NCBI GenBank assembly: GCA_016793325.1
Contig: JAEUKI010000072.1
Span: 16,886 to 80,885, forward strand
Reading direction: 5' to 3'
DNA: 64,000 nt
Source of the DNA: Myxococcales bacterium
GTDB taxonomy: Bacteria; Myxococcota_A; Polyangia; Polyangiales; Ga0077539
How positions within the stretch are numbered: the first letter of the stretch is position 1; each line of letters starts with the position of its first letter. Position numbers and translations under genes: made by a program. The notes under the pieces are model-generated. The model was not told where the DNA came from, searched no databases, and saw only the letters and a program-made list of their open reading frames with translations. Shown here piece after piece: positions 9,232 to 17,810 of the stretch.

Positions 9232-10311
9232 TCACCCCTTCTTCTTCTTGGTGGGTCCTCGAAAGGCAGCCTTCAGCGCCGTTCCTGCGTCGTAGTACGG
9301 GAGCATCGCGGCTTCGACGACGCCCGCGATGTTGAGAAAGCCGTGCACGAGCGAGCCGTAGTTCTTGTGCTCGACCGCGACGCCGGCCTCCTTCAAGCGC
9401 GCCGCGAGCGCGACGCCCTCGTCACGGAGCGGATCGAAGCCAGCGGTCTGCACGAGCGCGGGCGCCACGCCCGAGAGCTCTTCGAGCGATCGGTTCGCAG
9501 GGGTGAGCTCGCCGGACGCGCGATCCGCGCTCGCCTCGAGAAAGTGCCCGTGAAACCACTGGATCGTCGAGAACTCGAGCAAGAGCCCGTCGCCGAGCTC
9601 GCGCAGAGACGACGCGGACATTGTCATGTCCGCCGCGGGGTAGATCAGCACTTGAAACATGGGCTTCACGGCGTCGCCCGCGAGCTTCGTTCGAATCGCG
9701 ACCTGCGCCGCGAGGTATCCGCCCGCCGAGTCTCCGCCGACCGCCATGCGCGCGCGGTCGATCCCGAGTCCGTCCGCGCGCGCGACCACCGCGCGAAACG
9801 CGTCGACCGCGTCGTCGACGGGCGTCGGATACTTGTGCTCGGGCGACAGTCGATACTCGACCGAGAGCACGTGGCAGTTGGCCGCGAGCGCGAGGGCGCG
9901 GCAGACCGAGTCGTGCGACTCGATGTTTCCCAAGACGAACCCGCCGCCGTGAAAGTACACGAGCGCAGGGCTCGCCGCAGAGCTCGTGAAGGGGCGGTAC
10001 AGCCGCGCGCGCAGGGTGGTCTTCGGCGTGTCGAGCGCGAGGTCGCGCGTCTCCATCTCGACCGACCGCGGCGCGAGCGAATCGGCCGAGCGCGTAAAGA
10101 GCTTTCGCGCGGCGTCGAGCGGGACGTCTTGCCAACGCGGGATCCGCGCGCGCTTCTCGAGCCCGAGCACGAGCCGCACTTGATCGTCGAGCGGCACGCC
10201 GTCGGACAGGCGAGAAGGAATCGAGAGAGCCTCGCGCACCGACGCTGGCGCGCGCATCAAGCTCGAGACGGCGGCGCGCTCGAGCTGAGATCGAAGATTC
10301 GTAGCAACCAT
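9232..10311 (-). CDS. Alpha/beta hydrolase, HSL-type esterase
   Basis: A 359-residue esterase or lipase of the hormone-sensitive-lipase family. HGGGFVLGN (oxyanion hole) and GDSAGG (nucleophile elbow with the catalytic Ser) are both present, the acid is in the FDPLRDEG block, and the His is in SLVHGFLN. Short-chain acyl esters are the usual substrates. I chose ATG at 10311, which places the N-terminal cap helices as in homologues. It is first in a run with the LOG gene and the M20 amidase, and divergent from the lipoprotein at 10437. Confidence 0.87.
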   Translation of the reverse strand: MVATNLRSQLERAAVSSLMRAPASVREALSIPSRLSDGVPLDDQVRLVLGLEKRARIPRWQDVPLDAARKLFTRSADSLAPRSVEMETRDLALDTPKTTLRARLYRPFTSSAASPALVYFHGGGFVLGNIESHDSVCRALALAANCHVLSVEYRLSPEHKYPTPVDDAVDAFRAVVARADGLGIDRARMAVGGDSAGGYLAAQVAIRTKLAGDAVKPMFQVLIYPAADMTMSASSLRELGDGLLLEFSTIQWFHGHFLEASADRASGELTPANRSLEELSGVAPALVQTAGFDPLRDEGVALAARLKEAGVAVEHKNYGSLVHGFLNIAGVVEAAMLPYYDAGTALKAAFRGPTKKKKG

Positions 10312-10436
10312 CAGGGCCGCGGATTGTCGTCGATCTCGGGGCGTTGGCCGAGTCCGAAAATCCACCGTCTTCGTGGCGCGGTACTTCGTATGTCCGAGCA
10401 CGACAAACGGACCCGTTCCGCGGGACAATCGCGCGC

Positions 10437-11846
10437 ATGCAGCGTTTGGCGCGATCCTTTGCTTCGCTCTTGTGCCTCTCGACCGCGCTCTCGGCCTGCG
10501 CCGTCGGCGAGGGCACGCCCCAACAGGACGCAGGGCGCCTCGACAGCGGACGCGACAGCGCGATGGACGCGGTCGCCAACGACGCTCCGTCGATCGATTC
10601 GACAACGCCCCCTGTCGACGCGCGCACGACCGATGGAGCGACGGACACGGGCGTCTCGACGAGCTGTCCGCTCGGGCAATTTCGCTGCGGACCGCGCTGC
10701 GTCGACATCCGCTCGGACCCGATGCACTGCGGCGAGTGCGACCTTCCGTGCGTGGGCGTCGGCGGCGCCGTCGGGACGTGCGTGAACGGCGCGTGCGTCT
10801 CGACGTGCATGACCAACCGCGGCGACTGCGACGGCAACGCGGCAAACGGCTGCGAGCAAGACCTCACGAACAGCGCAGCGCACTGCGGGGCGTGCAATCG
10901 GCGCTGCAATCTCCCCAACGCGTCGAGCGAGTGCCGCACGGGCCGCTGCGCGCTCCTCGCGTGCAACCCGGGCTTCGCCGACTGCAACTCCAACGCGGCA
11001 GACGGGTGCGAGCAGGACACGCGCACGAGCCCCGAGCACTGCGGCGCGTGCGTCGTGTCGTGCGCGAGGCCCAACGCGATGGGCGTGTGCACGGCGGGTT
11101 CGTGCTCGATCGCGTCGTGCAACGCGGGCTTCGGCGACTGCGACGGCAACGCTGCAAACGGCTGCGAGCAGGACACTAACGGGAGCAACGCTCACTGCGG
11201 GCGCTGCGGAAGCGCCTGCACCATCGCCAACGGAACCGGCGGTTGCGCAGGCGGCGCGTGCCGCGTCGCGAGCTGCGGCGCGGGCTTCGGCGACTGCGAC
11301 CGCAACGCCGCCAACGGGTGCGAAGCGAACCTCGCGCGCGACCCAGCCAACTGCGGATCGTGTGGAAATCGCCCCACAGAGTCCTGCAACCTCGCCGACG
11401 ACAACTGCAACGCGGTCTGCGACGACACCGCAGGCTGCCGCACGGCCGTTCATCGTTCGCTGCACCCCTCGACCGGCGAGCACTTCTACACGACGAGCTT
11501 GTCCGAGGCGATGTGCTGCGGCTTCATGCTCGAGCACGCGAACTTCTACTACCTCTACGCGGCGCCGGCGCCGGGGCTCGTTCAGTTCATGCGCTGCATC
11601 GCGGGGAGCAAGCACTTCTACACAGCAGACCCGGCGTGCGAAGGCACGATCATCGAGGGGCCGATGGGCTACATCGCGCCGAGTCCCGTGTGCGGAGCGG
11701 TCGCCCTGTACCGCACGGTGCACCGAAGCAACGGCGATCACTTCTACACGACCAGCGCGGCCGAACGAGACGCGGCCGTCGCGTCGGGCTCGTACATCAG
11801 CGAGGGCATCGCGGGCTACGTGTGGACGTCGCCCGTCGGAATGTGA
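10437..11846 (+). CDS. Cys-rich repeat lipoprotein with DUF5648-like C-terminus
   Basis: A 469-residue exported lipoprotein. The signal peptide ends at a lipobox (ALSACAV). A linker of about 65 residues is followed by a cysteine-rich region with four copies of a GDCDGNAANGCEQD-like unit (residues about 120-315), each followed by HCGxCxxxC, as in myxobacterial MopE-like surface proteins. The last 110 residues hold repeated GEHFYTTSLSEA and GDHFYTTSAAE blocks, the signature of the DUF5648 repeat domain. The protein should be disulfide-rich and outer-membrane anchored. It is divergent from the esterase gene and almost abuts the convergent kinase-like gene, with seven bases between them. Confidence 0.78.
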   Translation: MQRLARSFASLLCLSTALSACAVGEGTPQQDAGRLDSGRDSAMDAVANDAPSIDSTTPPVDARTTDGATDTGVSTSCPLGQFRCGPRCVDIRSDPMHCGECDLPCVGVGGAVGTCVNGACVSTCMTNRGDCDGNAANGCEQDLTNSAAHCGACNRRCNLPNASSECRTGRCALLACNPGFADCNSNAADGCEQDTRTSPEHCGACVVSCARPNAMGVCTAGSCSIASCNAGFGDCDGNAANGCEQDTNGSNAHCGRCGSACTIANGTGGCAGGACRVASCGAGFGDCDRNAANGCEANLARDPANCGSCGNRPTESCNLADDNCNAVCDDTAGCRTAVHRSLHPSTGEHFYTTSLSEAMCCGFMLEHANFYYLYAAPAPGLVQFMRCIAGSKHFYTADPACEGTIIEGPMGYIAPSPVCGAVALYRTVHRSNGDHFYTTSAAERDAAVASGSYISEGIAGYVWTSPVGM

Positions 11847-11853
11847 CCGCGGG

Positions 11854-12903
11854 TCACCCTGTGATTCGCGAGAGAAAATCAATATCTCTCTCGAGTCGCA
11901 GCCCGCGCGCGTCGTCGGCGCGCGAGCGCGTTCGATAGAGCTTCTCGCGGGCGCAGGCGAAGAGCGCGCACGCGGCCCACGCGCGATAGCCCGAGGCGCC
12001 GAGGGCGTTCGCGCGGCGCTCGACGGCGGCGCGATCCGCGTCGTCGACGTTGACCCACACGAGCCCGAGGTCCCATCCCTCCGCGTGCGGTCCGGCGCAC
12101 TCGAGGTCGATCCACGCGACGGTTCCATCGTCGAGGCCGAGCACGTTTCGCAGGAGCAGGTCGCCGTGGCTCGCGCGCGTCTGCGGGTGCGCCTCGAGCG
12201 CGGCGAGCGCTCGGTCGACAGCGACTCGATCGAGCAGCTTCTTCGCAGGGCACGCAGCGAGCCCCTCGGTGATCCACGCGAGCGGCGCGCTCGGGTCCTC
12301 GAGCAATTGCGCGCGCAGCGCAGCGCGCTCGTCGGCCGACGGACTCGGCGCGGCCCAGCGAGGGTCGTCCACCGCGATGCTGCCCCATCGATCGATCGAC
12401 TCGAGCAGCGCCTCGCGCAGCGCCTCGCCGAGGGGAGCGCGCGCCATGCGCGTGTCGCACAGCGCAGCTCCGCGGAGCCGCTCGAACACGAGGACGCCCT
12501 CGGCCTCGCTCGCGTCGAGCAGCCGCGCGAGACGCACGGGCGGAGGCGACTTCTCGAACGCGCGGTACAGCGCGAGCTCTCGCTCGAAGTACCAGCGCCA
12601 GGGTCCGTCGCGCGGCCCGAGCGCCTTGGCCACCGCGGGCAGACCACCCAACTGACCGAAGGTCATGAGACATTTCGCAGTACGAAATGGCGCTTCATCC
12701 GGCACGAACGAAGGGCACGCACGCCCGAGCCGCGCGGGCAGCGCGTCGAAGGCCGAGCGCCACGCGGCGCCGTCCGCACCTCGGCGGCTCAGCGCGCGCA
12801 CGGCGCGCTCCGTGGCTCTCGCGTACACGACGGACGCACGTTGGCGCGGTCGATCGTACGCGAACGGCGGCGAGGTGAACCGCTGTCGCGACGGTGTCGC
12901 CAA
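11854..12903 (-). CDS. Aminoglycoside-phosphotransferase-like small-molecule kinase
   Basis: A protein of about 349 residues with an APH/choline-kinase fold. SHGDLLLRNVLG near residue 250 matches the catalytic HGDxxxxN loop and WIDLECAG matches the metal-binding IDxE motif. The usual N-terminal ATP lysine cannot be placed confidently. The substrate is unknown; resistance is not implied by the fold. The start is uncertain: the longest frame begins at a TTG at 12903 without a clear ribosome site, and a GTG at 12828 is an alternative. The gene is divergent from the small FmdB-like gene at 12939. Confidence 0.65.
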   Translation of the reverse strand: MATPSRQRFTSPPFAYDRPRQRASVVYARATERAVRALSRRGADGAAWRSAFDALPARLGRACPSFVPDEAPFRTAKCLMTFGQLGGLPAVAKALGPRDGPWRWYFERELALYRAFEKSPPPVRLARLLDASEAEGVLVFERLRGAALCDTRMARAPLGEALREALLESIDRWGSIAVDDPRWAAPSPSADERAALRAQLLEDPSAPLAWITEGLAACPAKKLLDRVAVDRALAALEAHPQTRASHGDLLLRNVLGLDDGTVAWIDLECAGPHAEGWDLGLVWVNVDDADRAAVERRANALGASGYRAWAACALFACAREKLYRTRSRADDARGLRLERDIDFLSRITG

Positions 12904-12938
12904 CGCGAGGCGACGCTGCTATTTCATGGGCACCACCC

Positions 12939-13172
12939 ATGCCCACATACGTGTACGAGACGATCCGCGAGGACGGCGCTCCTGGCGAGCGCTTCGAAGT
13001 GACGCAAAAGATGAGCGACCCGGTGATCGAGAAGCACCCGACGACGGGCGAGCCCGTTCGGCGCGTGCTCACGGCGCCGATGGTGAACACAGGCGCGCCC
13101 CGAGCGATGTCCACCGGTGGCGGCGGCTGTGGAACGGCCTGCGGCTGCCACTCGTCCATGAGCAAGAATTGA
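12939..13172 (+). CDS. FmdB-like protein lacking the usual first zinc knuckle
   Basis: A 77-residue protein starting MPTYVYETIREDG, which aligns with the FmdB start MPTYxYxCxxCG but replaces both cysteines. The middle (KMSDPVIEKHPTTGEPVRRVLT) fits the family and the second knuckle is also lost. Instead the last residues carry GCGTACGCHSS, a new Cys/His cluster. A full FmdB relative is at 3955. It could be a metal-binding or degenerate FmdB protein. Confidence 0.7.
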   Translation: MPTYVYETIREDGAPGERFEVTQKMSDPVIEKHPTTGEPVRRVLTAPMVNTGAPRAMSTGGGGCGTACGCHSSMSKN

Positions 13173-13244
13173 TTCTGTGTGCGCCGGTGGGGGCGCAGCG
13201 CCGACGGAGCGCAGCGATGGATCCCAGCGCCGCGAGGCGCGCTG

Positions 13245-14231
13245 TCACCCGCTGCGCAGCCACCGCGCGACCTCGACGGCGGCGTACGTGAGCACGGCGT
13301 CCGCGCCCGCGCGCTTGAACGCGAGGAGGCTCTCGACGATGCACTTGTCCCACGAGAGCCAGCCGCGCTCGCTCGCGGCGCGCAGCATCGCGTACTCGCC
13401 GCTCACTTGATAGGCCACCGTGGGGACGGCGAACGTCTCTTTCACGCGGCGCACGATGTCGAGGTACGGCATCCCCGGCTTCACCATCACCATGTCCGCG
13501 CCCTGCTCGATGTCGAGCGCGACCTCGCGCAGCGCCTCGTCGCTGTTCGCGGGGTCCATTTGGTACGTGCGCTTGTCGGCGGTCCCGAGCGCGCTCGCTG
13601 AGCCGACTGCCTCGCGAAACGGCCCGTAGAACGCGCTCGCGTACTTGGCCGCGTACGACAAGATCAGCGTGTCGTTGTGCCCTGCGCGCTCGAGCGCGTC
13701 GCGGACCGCGCCGATGCGGCCGTCCATCATGTCCGACGGAGCGACGACGTCGAAGCCCGCCTTCGCGAGGACCACCGCCATCTCGCTCAAGATCGCGACG
13801 GTCTCGTCGTTGTGAACGTCGCCGTCGACGAGCACGCCGTCGTGCCCGTGGCTCGTGTACGGATCGAGCGCCACGTCGGCGATGAGCCCGATCGACGGCG
13901 CCTTGGCTTTGATCGCGCGCGCGGCGCGGCACGTGAGGTTCTCGGGGTCGAGCGCGAGCGTCCCTCGCGGGTCTTTGCGCGCAGGGTCCGTCACGGGAAA
14001 CAGGGCCATCGCGCGCACGCCGAGCGCAGCGGCTTCGACCGCGGCGTCGACCGCGAGGTCCACGGTGAGCCGCTCGACGCCGGGCATGCTCGCGACGGGC
14101 TCTCGTCGCCCTTGGCCTTCGATCACGAAGATCGGCCAGATGAGGTCGCTCGCCGAGAGCGAGTGCTCTCGAACGAGGTCGCGAATCCAAGGGTGACGGC
14201 GGAGCCTTCGGGGTCGTTTGGCGAGCTGCAT
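13245..14231 (-). CDS. hemB: Porphobilinogen synthase (delta-aminolevulinate dehydratase)
   Basis: A 328-residue HemB, which condenses two 5-aminolevulinates into porphobilinogen in tetrapyrrole synthesis. Key blocks are FVIEGQGRREPVASMPGVER, APSDMMDGR, SYAAKYASAFYGPFR (a conserved lysine of the active site) and MVKPGMPYLD (the Schiff-base lysine). The metal site reads DVALDPYTSHGHDG, with Asp and Ala where zinc-dependent enzymes have cysteines, so this is the magnesium-type, zinc-independent class. I chose ATG at 14231, 40 bases from the divergent MFS gene. An open frame extends far upstream but is non-coding. Confidence 0.95.
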   Translation of the reverse strand: MQLAKRPRRLRRHPWIRDLVREHSLSASDLIWPIFVIEGQGRREPVASMPGVERLTVDLAVDAAVEAAALGVRAMALFPVTDPARKDPRGTLALDPENLTCRAARAIKAKAPSIGLIADVALDPYTSHGHDGVLVDGDVHNDETVAILSEMAVVLAKAGFDVVAPSDMMDGRIGAVRDALERAGHNDTLILSYAAKYASAFYGPFREAVGSASALGTADKRTYQMDPANSDEALREVALDIEQGADMVMVKPGMPYLDIVRRVKETFAVPTVAYQVSGEYAMLRAASERGWLSWDKCIVESLLAFKRAGADAVLTYAAVEVARWLRSG

Positions 14232-14270
14232 CGTTGCGCGCGCGATTGTGCTACACGCGGCGAAGCTTCG

Positions 14271-15452
14271 TTGACAGATCGGACTGCCGCACGCGACGCG
14301 CTCTGGGTGTCGGCCCTGTACCTGACGCTGTTCGGGTCGTTCGGGCTCTATGGCCCGTTTGTCGGGGATTTTCTGCGACAAGCTGGGCTCTCGGCGGCGT
14401 CGCTGCCGATGTTCTTCGCGGTCACGCGGCTCGTGCGCGTGGTGACGACGCCCGCGTGGACGGCGTGGGTCGACACGAAGAGCAACGCGAGGGACGCGCT
14501 GCTGTGGTCGAGCGTTCCGACGGGGCTGTTCTTCTTGTGGATGCTCGTGACCAAGCCTGGTCTCGGGTGGCTCGTGGCGTACCTGTTGTTCGTCATCCTC
14601 CGCGGCCCGAGCGTCTCGCTGTGCGACATCCTCGCGCTCGACAGCGCCGCGCGCGCCAACACGACGTACGGAAAGCTCCGCCTCTGGGGAACAGTCGGCT
14701 ACTGCACCGGCGCCTTCGCCGCGGGCGCGCTGCTCGAACGCAACGCGAGCCGCGCCGTGATCGCGCTCACGCTCGCGGCGACCGTCCTCGGCGCGCTTTC
14801 CGTTCATCGCTTGCCCGTCGTCGAGACGCCCAAGCGCGGGAGCTATCTCAAGGACATCCGCACGCTGCTCGGCCAACGTCGGTACGTGCTCTTGCTCTTG
14901 TGTTCGGCGCTGCACCAGCTCGGGCTCGGGACGTACGACCTGCTCTACGCCCCGTGGGCCAAGAGCCACAGCAGCGGAACGATCGCAGGCCTCTCCATCG
15001 CCGTCGGCGGCGCAGCCGAAGTGCTCTTCATGCTCTCGGGCGGACCGCTGTTGCGACGATTGGGAGCGCACCGCGCGCTCGCGCTCGCGTTCGTCACGAG
15101 CGCCGCGCGGTGGGTGCTGCTCGGTCGATGCACGAGCCCCGCAGCGATCGTGCTCTTGCAGCTCGCGCACGCGCTGACGTTCGGCGCGTTTTATCTGGCC
15201 TCGATCGAGATGGTCGAGCGCGAGGCTCCGCCCACCGTCCGCGCGAGCGCGCAGGGCATCTTCACGACGAGCTCGTTCGGCGTCGCCGCGGCCATCGCGC
15301 TCGCCGTGTCCTCGCCCCTCGTCGAGCGCGGCGGGTTGCCCCTCGTCTTCGACGTCAGCGCCGTGTGCGCGCTCGTCGCGGCCCTCGTCGCGTACGTCGG
15401 CCTTCGCGCGCCGTCACCCACGGACGGGCGCGACGTCGCGACGCCCGCGTGA
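14271..15452 (+). CDS. MFS transporter (MFS_1-like)
   Basis: A protein of about 393 residues with roughly 12 predicted membrane helices. The early segment ALWVSALYLTLFGSFGLYGP and the loop VDTKSNARDALLW fit the MFS_1-like group that includes HcaT. It is expected in the inner membrane; the substrate is unknown. The start is TTG at 14271 (LTDRTAARDALWV); GTG codons a little downstream are possible alternatives. It is divergent from hemB with 39 bases between, so both promoters must overlap there. About 180 AT-richer bases separate it from the Roadblock-like gene. Confidence 0.8.
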   Translation: MTDRTAARDALWVSALYLTLFGSFGLYGPFVGDFLRQAGLSAASLPMFFAVTRLVRVVTTPAWTAWVDTKSNARDALLWSSVPTGLFFLWMLVTKPGLGWLVAYLLFVILRGPSVSLCDILALDSAARANTTYGKLRLWGTVGYCTGAFAAGALLERNASRAVIALTLAATVLGALSVHRLPVVETPKRGSYLKDIRTLLGQRRYVLLLLCSALHQLGLGTYDLLYAPWAKSHSSGTIAGLSIAVGGAAEVLFMLSGGPLLRRLGAHRALALAFVTSAARWVLLGRCTSPAAIVLLQLAHALTFGAFYLASIEMVEREAPPTVRASAQGIFTTSSFGVAAAIALAVSSPLVERGGLPLVFDVSAVCALVAALVAYVGLRAPSPTDGRDVATPA

Positions 15453-15634
15453 CCACGACACACCGCGCACCTTCGGCCGCTCGCCCCTACGTGGAGCGCG
15501 TCGCTCCGACTCGTACGACCGCAGCATCGACCGCTCGAAACACACGCGAGCAGCACAATTTAGTAACATCACTAAGCGTCATTGTGTCATCGGTCCGAAG
15601 AGGCCCTTCGTTGGCCAATGCGGGAGGTCATTGC

Positions 15635-16003
15635 ATGCAAGCATCGGAGCTCGTCGACCAATTGTTCTCGTCGCCGCTGGCCAAGTTGGTCGCGCTATCC
15701 GACAGCGCAGGAACGCCCCGCGTCGTCCGCGCGCGCGCAGGCGCGGTGCAAGCGCAGCTCGTGCTCGGCGCGGACATCGTCAACGCGACGCTCCGCGAGT
15801 TTGCGAGCCGCGAGCGCTTCGGCTCAGTGAAGCAAGCGGTCGTGAGCTTCACCGACGCGACGCTGTTGTTGAGCCCGCTCGATGAGCGCAACACGCTCGT
15901 CGTCGTCGCGGACGCAGACGTCAACCTCGGCCTGTTCTTGAGCACCTGCCGTTCGGTGTTGGCCAACTTCGCAGCGGGAGCGGGCGATGGCCGGGGAAAG
16001 TGA
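15635..16003 (+). CDS. Roadblock/LC7-like domain protein
   Basis: A 122-residue protein. The order beta-helix-beta, with FTDATLLLSPLDERNTLVVV and then DADVNLGLFLSTCRSVL, matches the C-terminal half of Roadblock/LC7 (MglB-like) domains, in which ANLG-type residues are conserved. Such proteins regulate small Ras-like GTPases or serve as scaffolds. No GTPase gene is adjacent. ATG at 15635 is preceded by gggagg. It overlaps the next gene by 17 bases, so the two are probably co-translated. Confidence 0.62.
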   Translation: MQASELVDQLFSSPLAKLVALSDSAGTPRVVRARAGAVQAQLVLGADIVNATLREFASRERFGSVKQAVVSFTDATLLLSPLDERNTLVVVADADVNLGLFLSTCRSVLANFAAGAGDGRGK

Positions 16004-17078
16004 CACGCGACGCAAGGGCGGGTGGTGGTCGAGCCTCGTCGGAACCGACGCGGCGCTCCAAACCGCGCGGCTCGAAGCCGAGGCCGTGTTCAAGTCGTTT
16101 CAAGCCGAGATCGCGCGGCTCGAAGACGAGCTAGCGCGCACGCGCGACGACCTCTCGGCGCGCGACGAGCGCATCGAGGGCATGGACGCAGAGCTTCGAC
16201 ACACGCGCGCCGCCGCCACGCAGCAGCAACAAGCGGCGAGCGAGCTCCGCGCGCAGCTCGCGACGAGCGACGGACAGCTCCGAGCGCTGCGAGACACAAA
16301 CGAAGCACAGAAGCGACAGCTCGAGGCGCGCGACGCAGACGCGATCGTCGCGAACGACGCGCGCGCAGCGCTCGACCAAGAGCTCTCGCGCTCCAAGGCT
16401 CGATGCGACTCGCTCGCGAGGGAGCTCGCCGCAGCAAACGAGAAGATCGAGCGCGCCGCGTCCGAGCTGATCGAGGCGCGACGCGCGTCCGAGCGAGACA
16501 AGAGCGCGTTCGCCGCGCGCGAACAGCAGTCGATCACGCGAGAGCAGCAGGCGACGGCGCGCGCGACGGAGGCCGCTCGCGCGATCACGTCGCTCGAGGC
16601 CGACGTGAACACGAGCGCGATCGAGCTCGCCAAGGAGCGCGACCGCACCCGCGTCGCGCAAGGCGAGCTCGACAAGTCCCGCGCGCGCATCACCGAGCTC
16701 GAACGCGCCAAGTCCGACCTCGAGCGCGCCAACGCGGCGGCGTCCAAGAGCAGCGACGAGCTCATGCAGAGCAAGATGAAGCTCGAAGGCAACATCGCGG
16801 CGATCGACAAGCAGCTCGACGAAGAGCGCGCCAAGCGAGCGCGCGCCGAGGGCGAACTTCAACGCGCCCGCACCGAGGCAGACGGCTCGCGCGCGGAGCT
16901 CGCGACGACCCGAGCGTCGAAGATCGAGCTCGAGGCGCTCGCGGCGAAGCTCGGACAACAGTGCGCTGCTGAGAAGCGCGCGCACGACGCGACGAAGGCT
17001 CACCTCGGCGGCGCGCTGAAGGCTGTCCTCGGAGAGAAGAGCGCCCTCGCGCTCGCGCTCGTGCCGCGCGAGCCCTGA
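15987..17078 (+). CDS. Long coiled-coil protein
   Basis: A 363-residue protein of Ala, Arg, Glu and Gln heptads with no globular domain. After a short basic head (about residues 1-25, including WWSSLVGTD) the whole of residues 30-310 is coiled coil, and the last 50 residues end in a less regular segment (GALKAVLGEKSALALALV). It is likely a dimeric rod. It overlaps the Roadblock-like gene by 17 bases, which suggests that the two are made together and may interact. It is convergent with hisA, separated by nine bases. Confidence 0.85.
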   Translation: MAGESDTRRKGGWWSSLVGTDAALQTARLEAEAVFKSFQAEIARLEDELARTRDDLSARDERIEGMDAELRHTRAAATQQQQAASELRAQLATSDGQLRALRDTNEAQKRQLEARDADAIVANDARAALDQELSRSKARCDSLARELAAANEKIERAASELIEARRASERDKSAFAAREQQSITREQQATARATEAARAITSLEADVNTSAIELAKERDRTRVAQGELDKSRARITELERAKSDLERANAAASKSSDELMQSKMKLEGNIAAIDKQLDEERAKRARAEGELQRARTEADGSRAELATTRASKIELEALAAKLGQQCAAEKRAHDATKAHLGGALKAVLGEKSALALALVPREP

Positions 17079-17087
17079 GCTGGCGTC

Positions 17088-17810
17088 TCAGCCGATTCGT
17101 CGCAAGAGCGCGAACGCGTCTTCGCAGCGAAACGCCCCTTCGAGCAGCGCGCGACCGACGACACACGCGCCGATGACGCCTTCGCGCGCGAGCGCTTCGA
17201 GGTGCGCGAGCGAACCCACGCCGCCGCTCGCGATGACCTCCATCGGGGCGACGCTTCGCGCGAGCGCGGCGGTGGCGGGGACGTTGGGTCCGCTGCCGGT
17301 TCCATCCCTGGCGACGTCGGTGTAGAGCGCGGCGATCGCGCCGAGCGACGCGGCCTCGCGCGCGAGATCGACCGCAGAAATCTCGGTCTTTTCGGTCCAC
17401 CCGTGCGTCGTCACCATGCCGTCTCGCGCGTCCACCGCCACGACGACCGCCATGCTCGCGCACGCCTCGCGCAAGAACGCTTTGTCTCGCACCGCCGCGG
17501 TCCCGAGCACGACGCGATCGGCGCCCGCGTCGATGTAGGCCTGCGCTCGGGCGAGCGTTCGAACCCCGCCGCCGACCTGCACGCGCGCGCCGGTCTCGCG
17601 GAGGATCTTCTCGACGAGCGCGGCCTGCGTCGCCGCTCCGTCCCTCGCTCCATCGAGGTCGACGACGTGAACGCGCTCGGCGCCCGCGCGCACGTAGCGC
17701 TCGACGAGGGCCAGCGGCGCCTCGTCGTACACGGTGACCTTCTCGTAGTCGCCTTGGTGGAGCCTGACGACGCGGCCGCCCAACAGGTCCATCGCGGGGT
17801 AGAGCTTCAC
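17088..17810 (-). CDS. hisA: Phosphoribosylformimino-5-aminoimidazole carboxamide ribotide isomerase
   Basis: A 240-residue TIM-barrel enzyme of histidine synthesis that isomerises ProFAR to PRFAR. MDLLGGRVVRLHQGDY at the N-terminus holds the catalytic Asp-8-type residue, VGGGVRT is the first phosphate-binding loop, TDVARDGTGSGPN holds the second catalytic Asp, and ASGGVGSL is the second phosphate-binding loop. The length is typical. Its start ATG at 17810 overlaps the hisH stop (ATGA). It is the last gene of the operon. Confidence 0.97.
   Translation of the reverse strand: MKLYPAMDLLGGRVVRLHQGDYEKVTVYDEAPLALVERYVRAGAERVHVVDLDGARDGAATQAALVEKILRETGARVQVGGGVRTLARAQAYIDAGADRVVLGTAAVRDKAFLREACASMAVVVAVDARDGMVTTHGWTEKTEISAVDLAREAASLGAIAALYTDVARDGTGSGPNVPATAALARSVAPMEVIASGGVGSLAHLEALAREGVIGACVVGRALLEGAFRCEDAFALLRRIG

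Noticed and set aside
8329..10785. Long open frame on the plus strand of more than 800 codons
   Set aside because: It covers clear minus-strand genes (LOG protein and esterase) and its translation is Arg-rich without any domain, as expected of antisense frames in GC-rich DNA.
10311..12647. Long open frame on the minus strand across the Cys-rich lipoprotein and the APH-like gene
   Set aside because: It is the antisense of the lipoprotein and the shifted frame of the APH-like gene; no family pattern and a basic low-complexity translation.
11854..12903. Aminoglycoside resistance gene
   Set aside because: The fold is APH-like but there is no close resistance-type sequence signature, so I give only small-molecule kinase.
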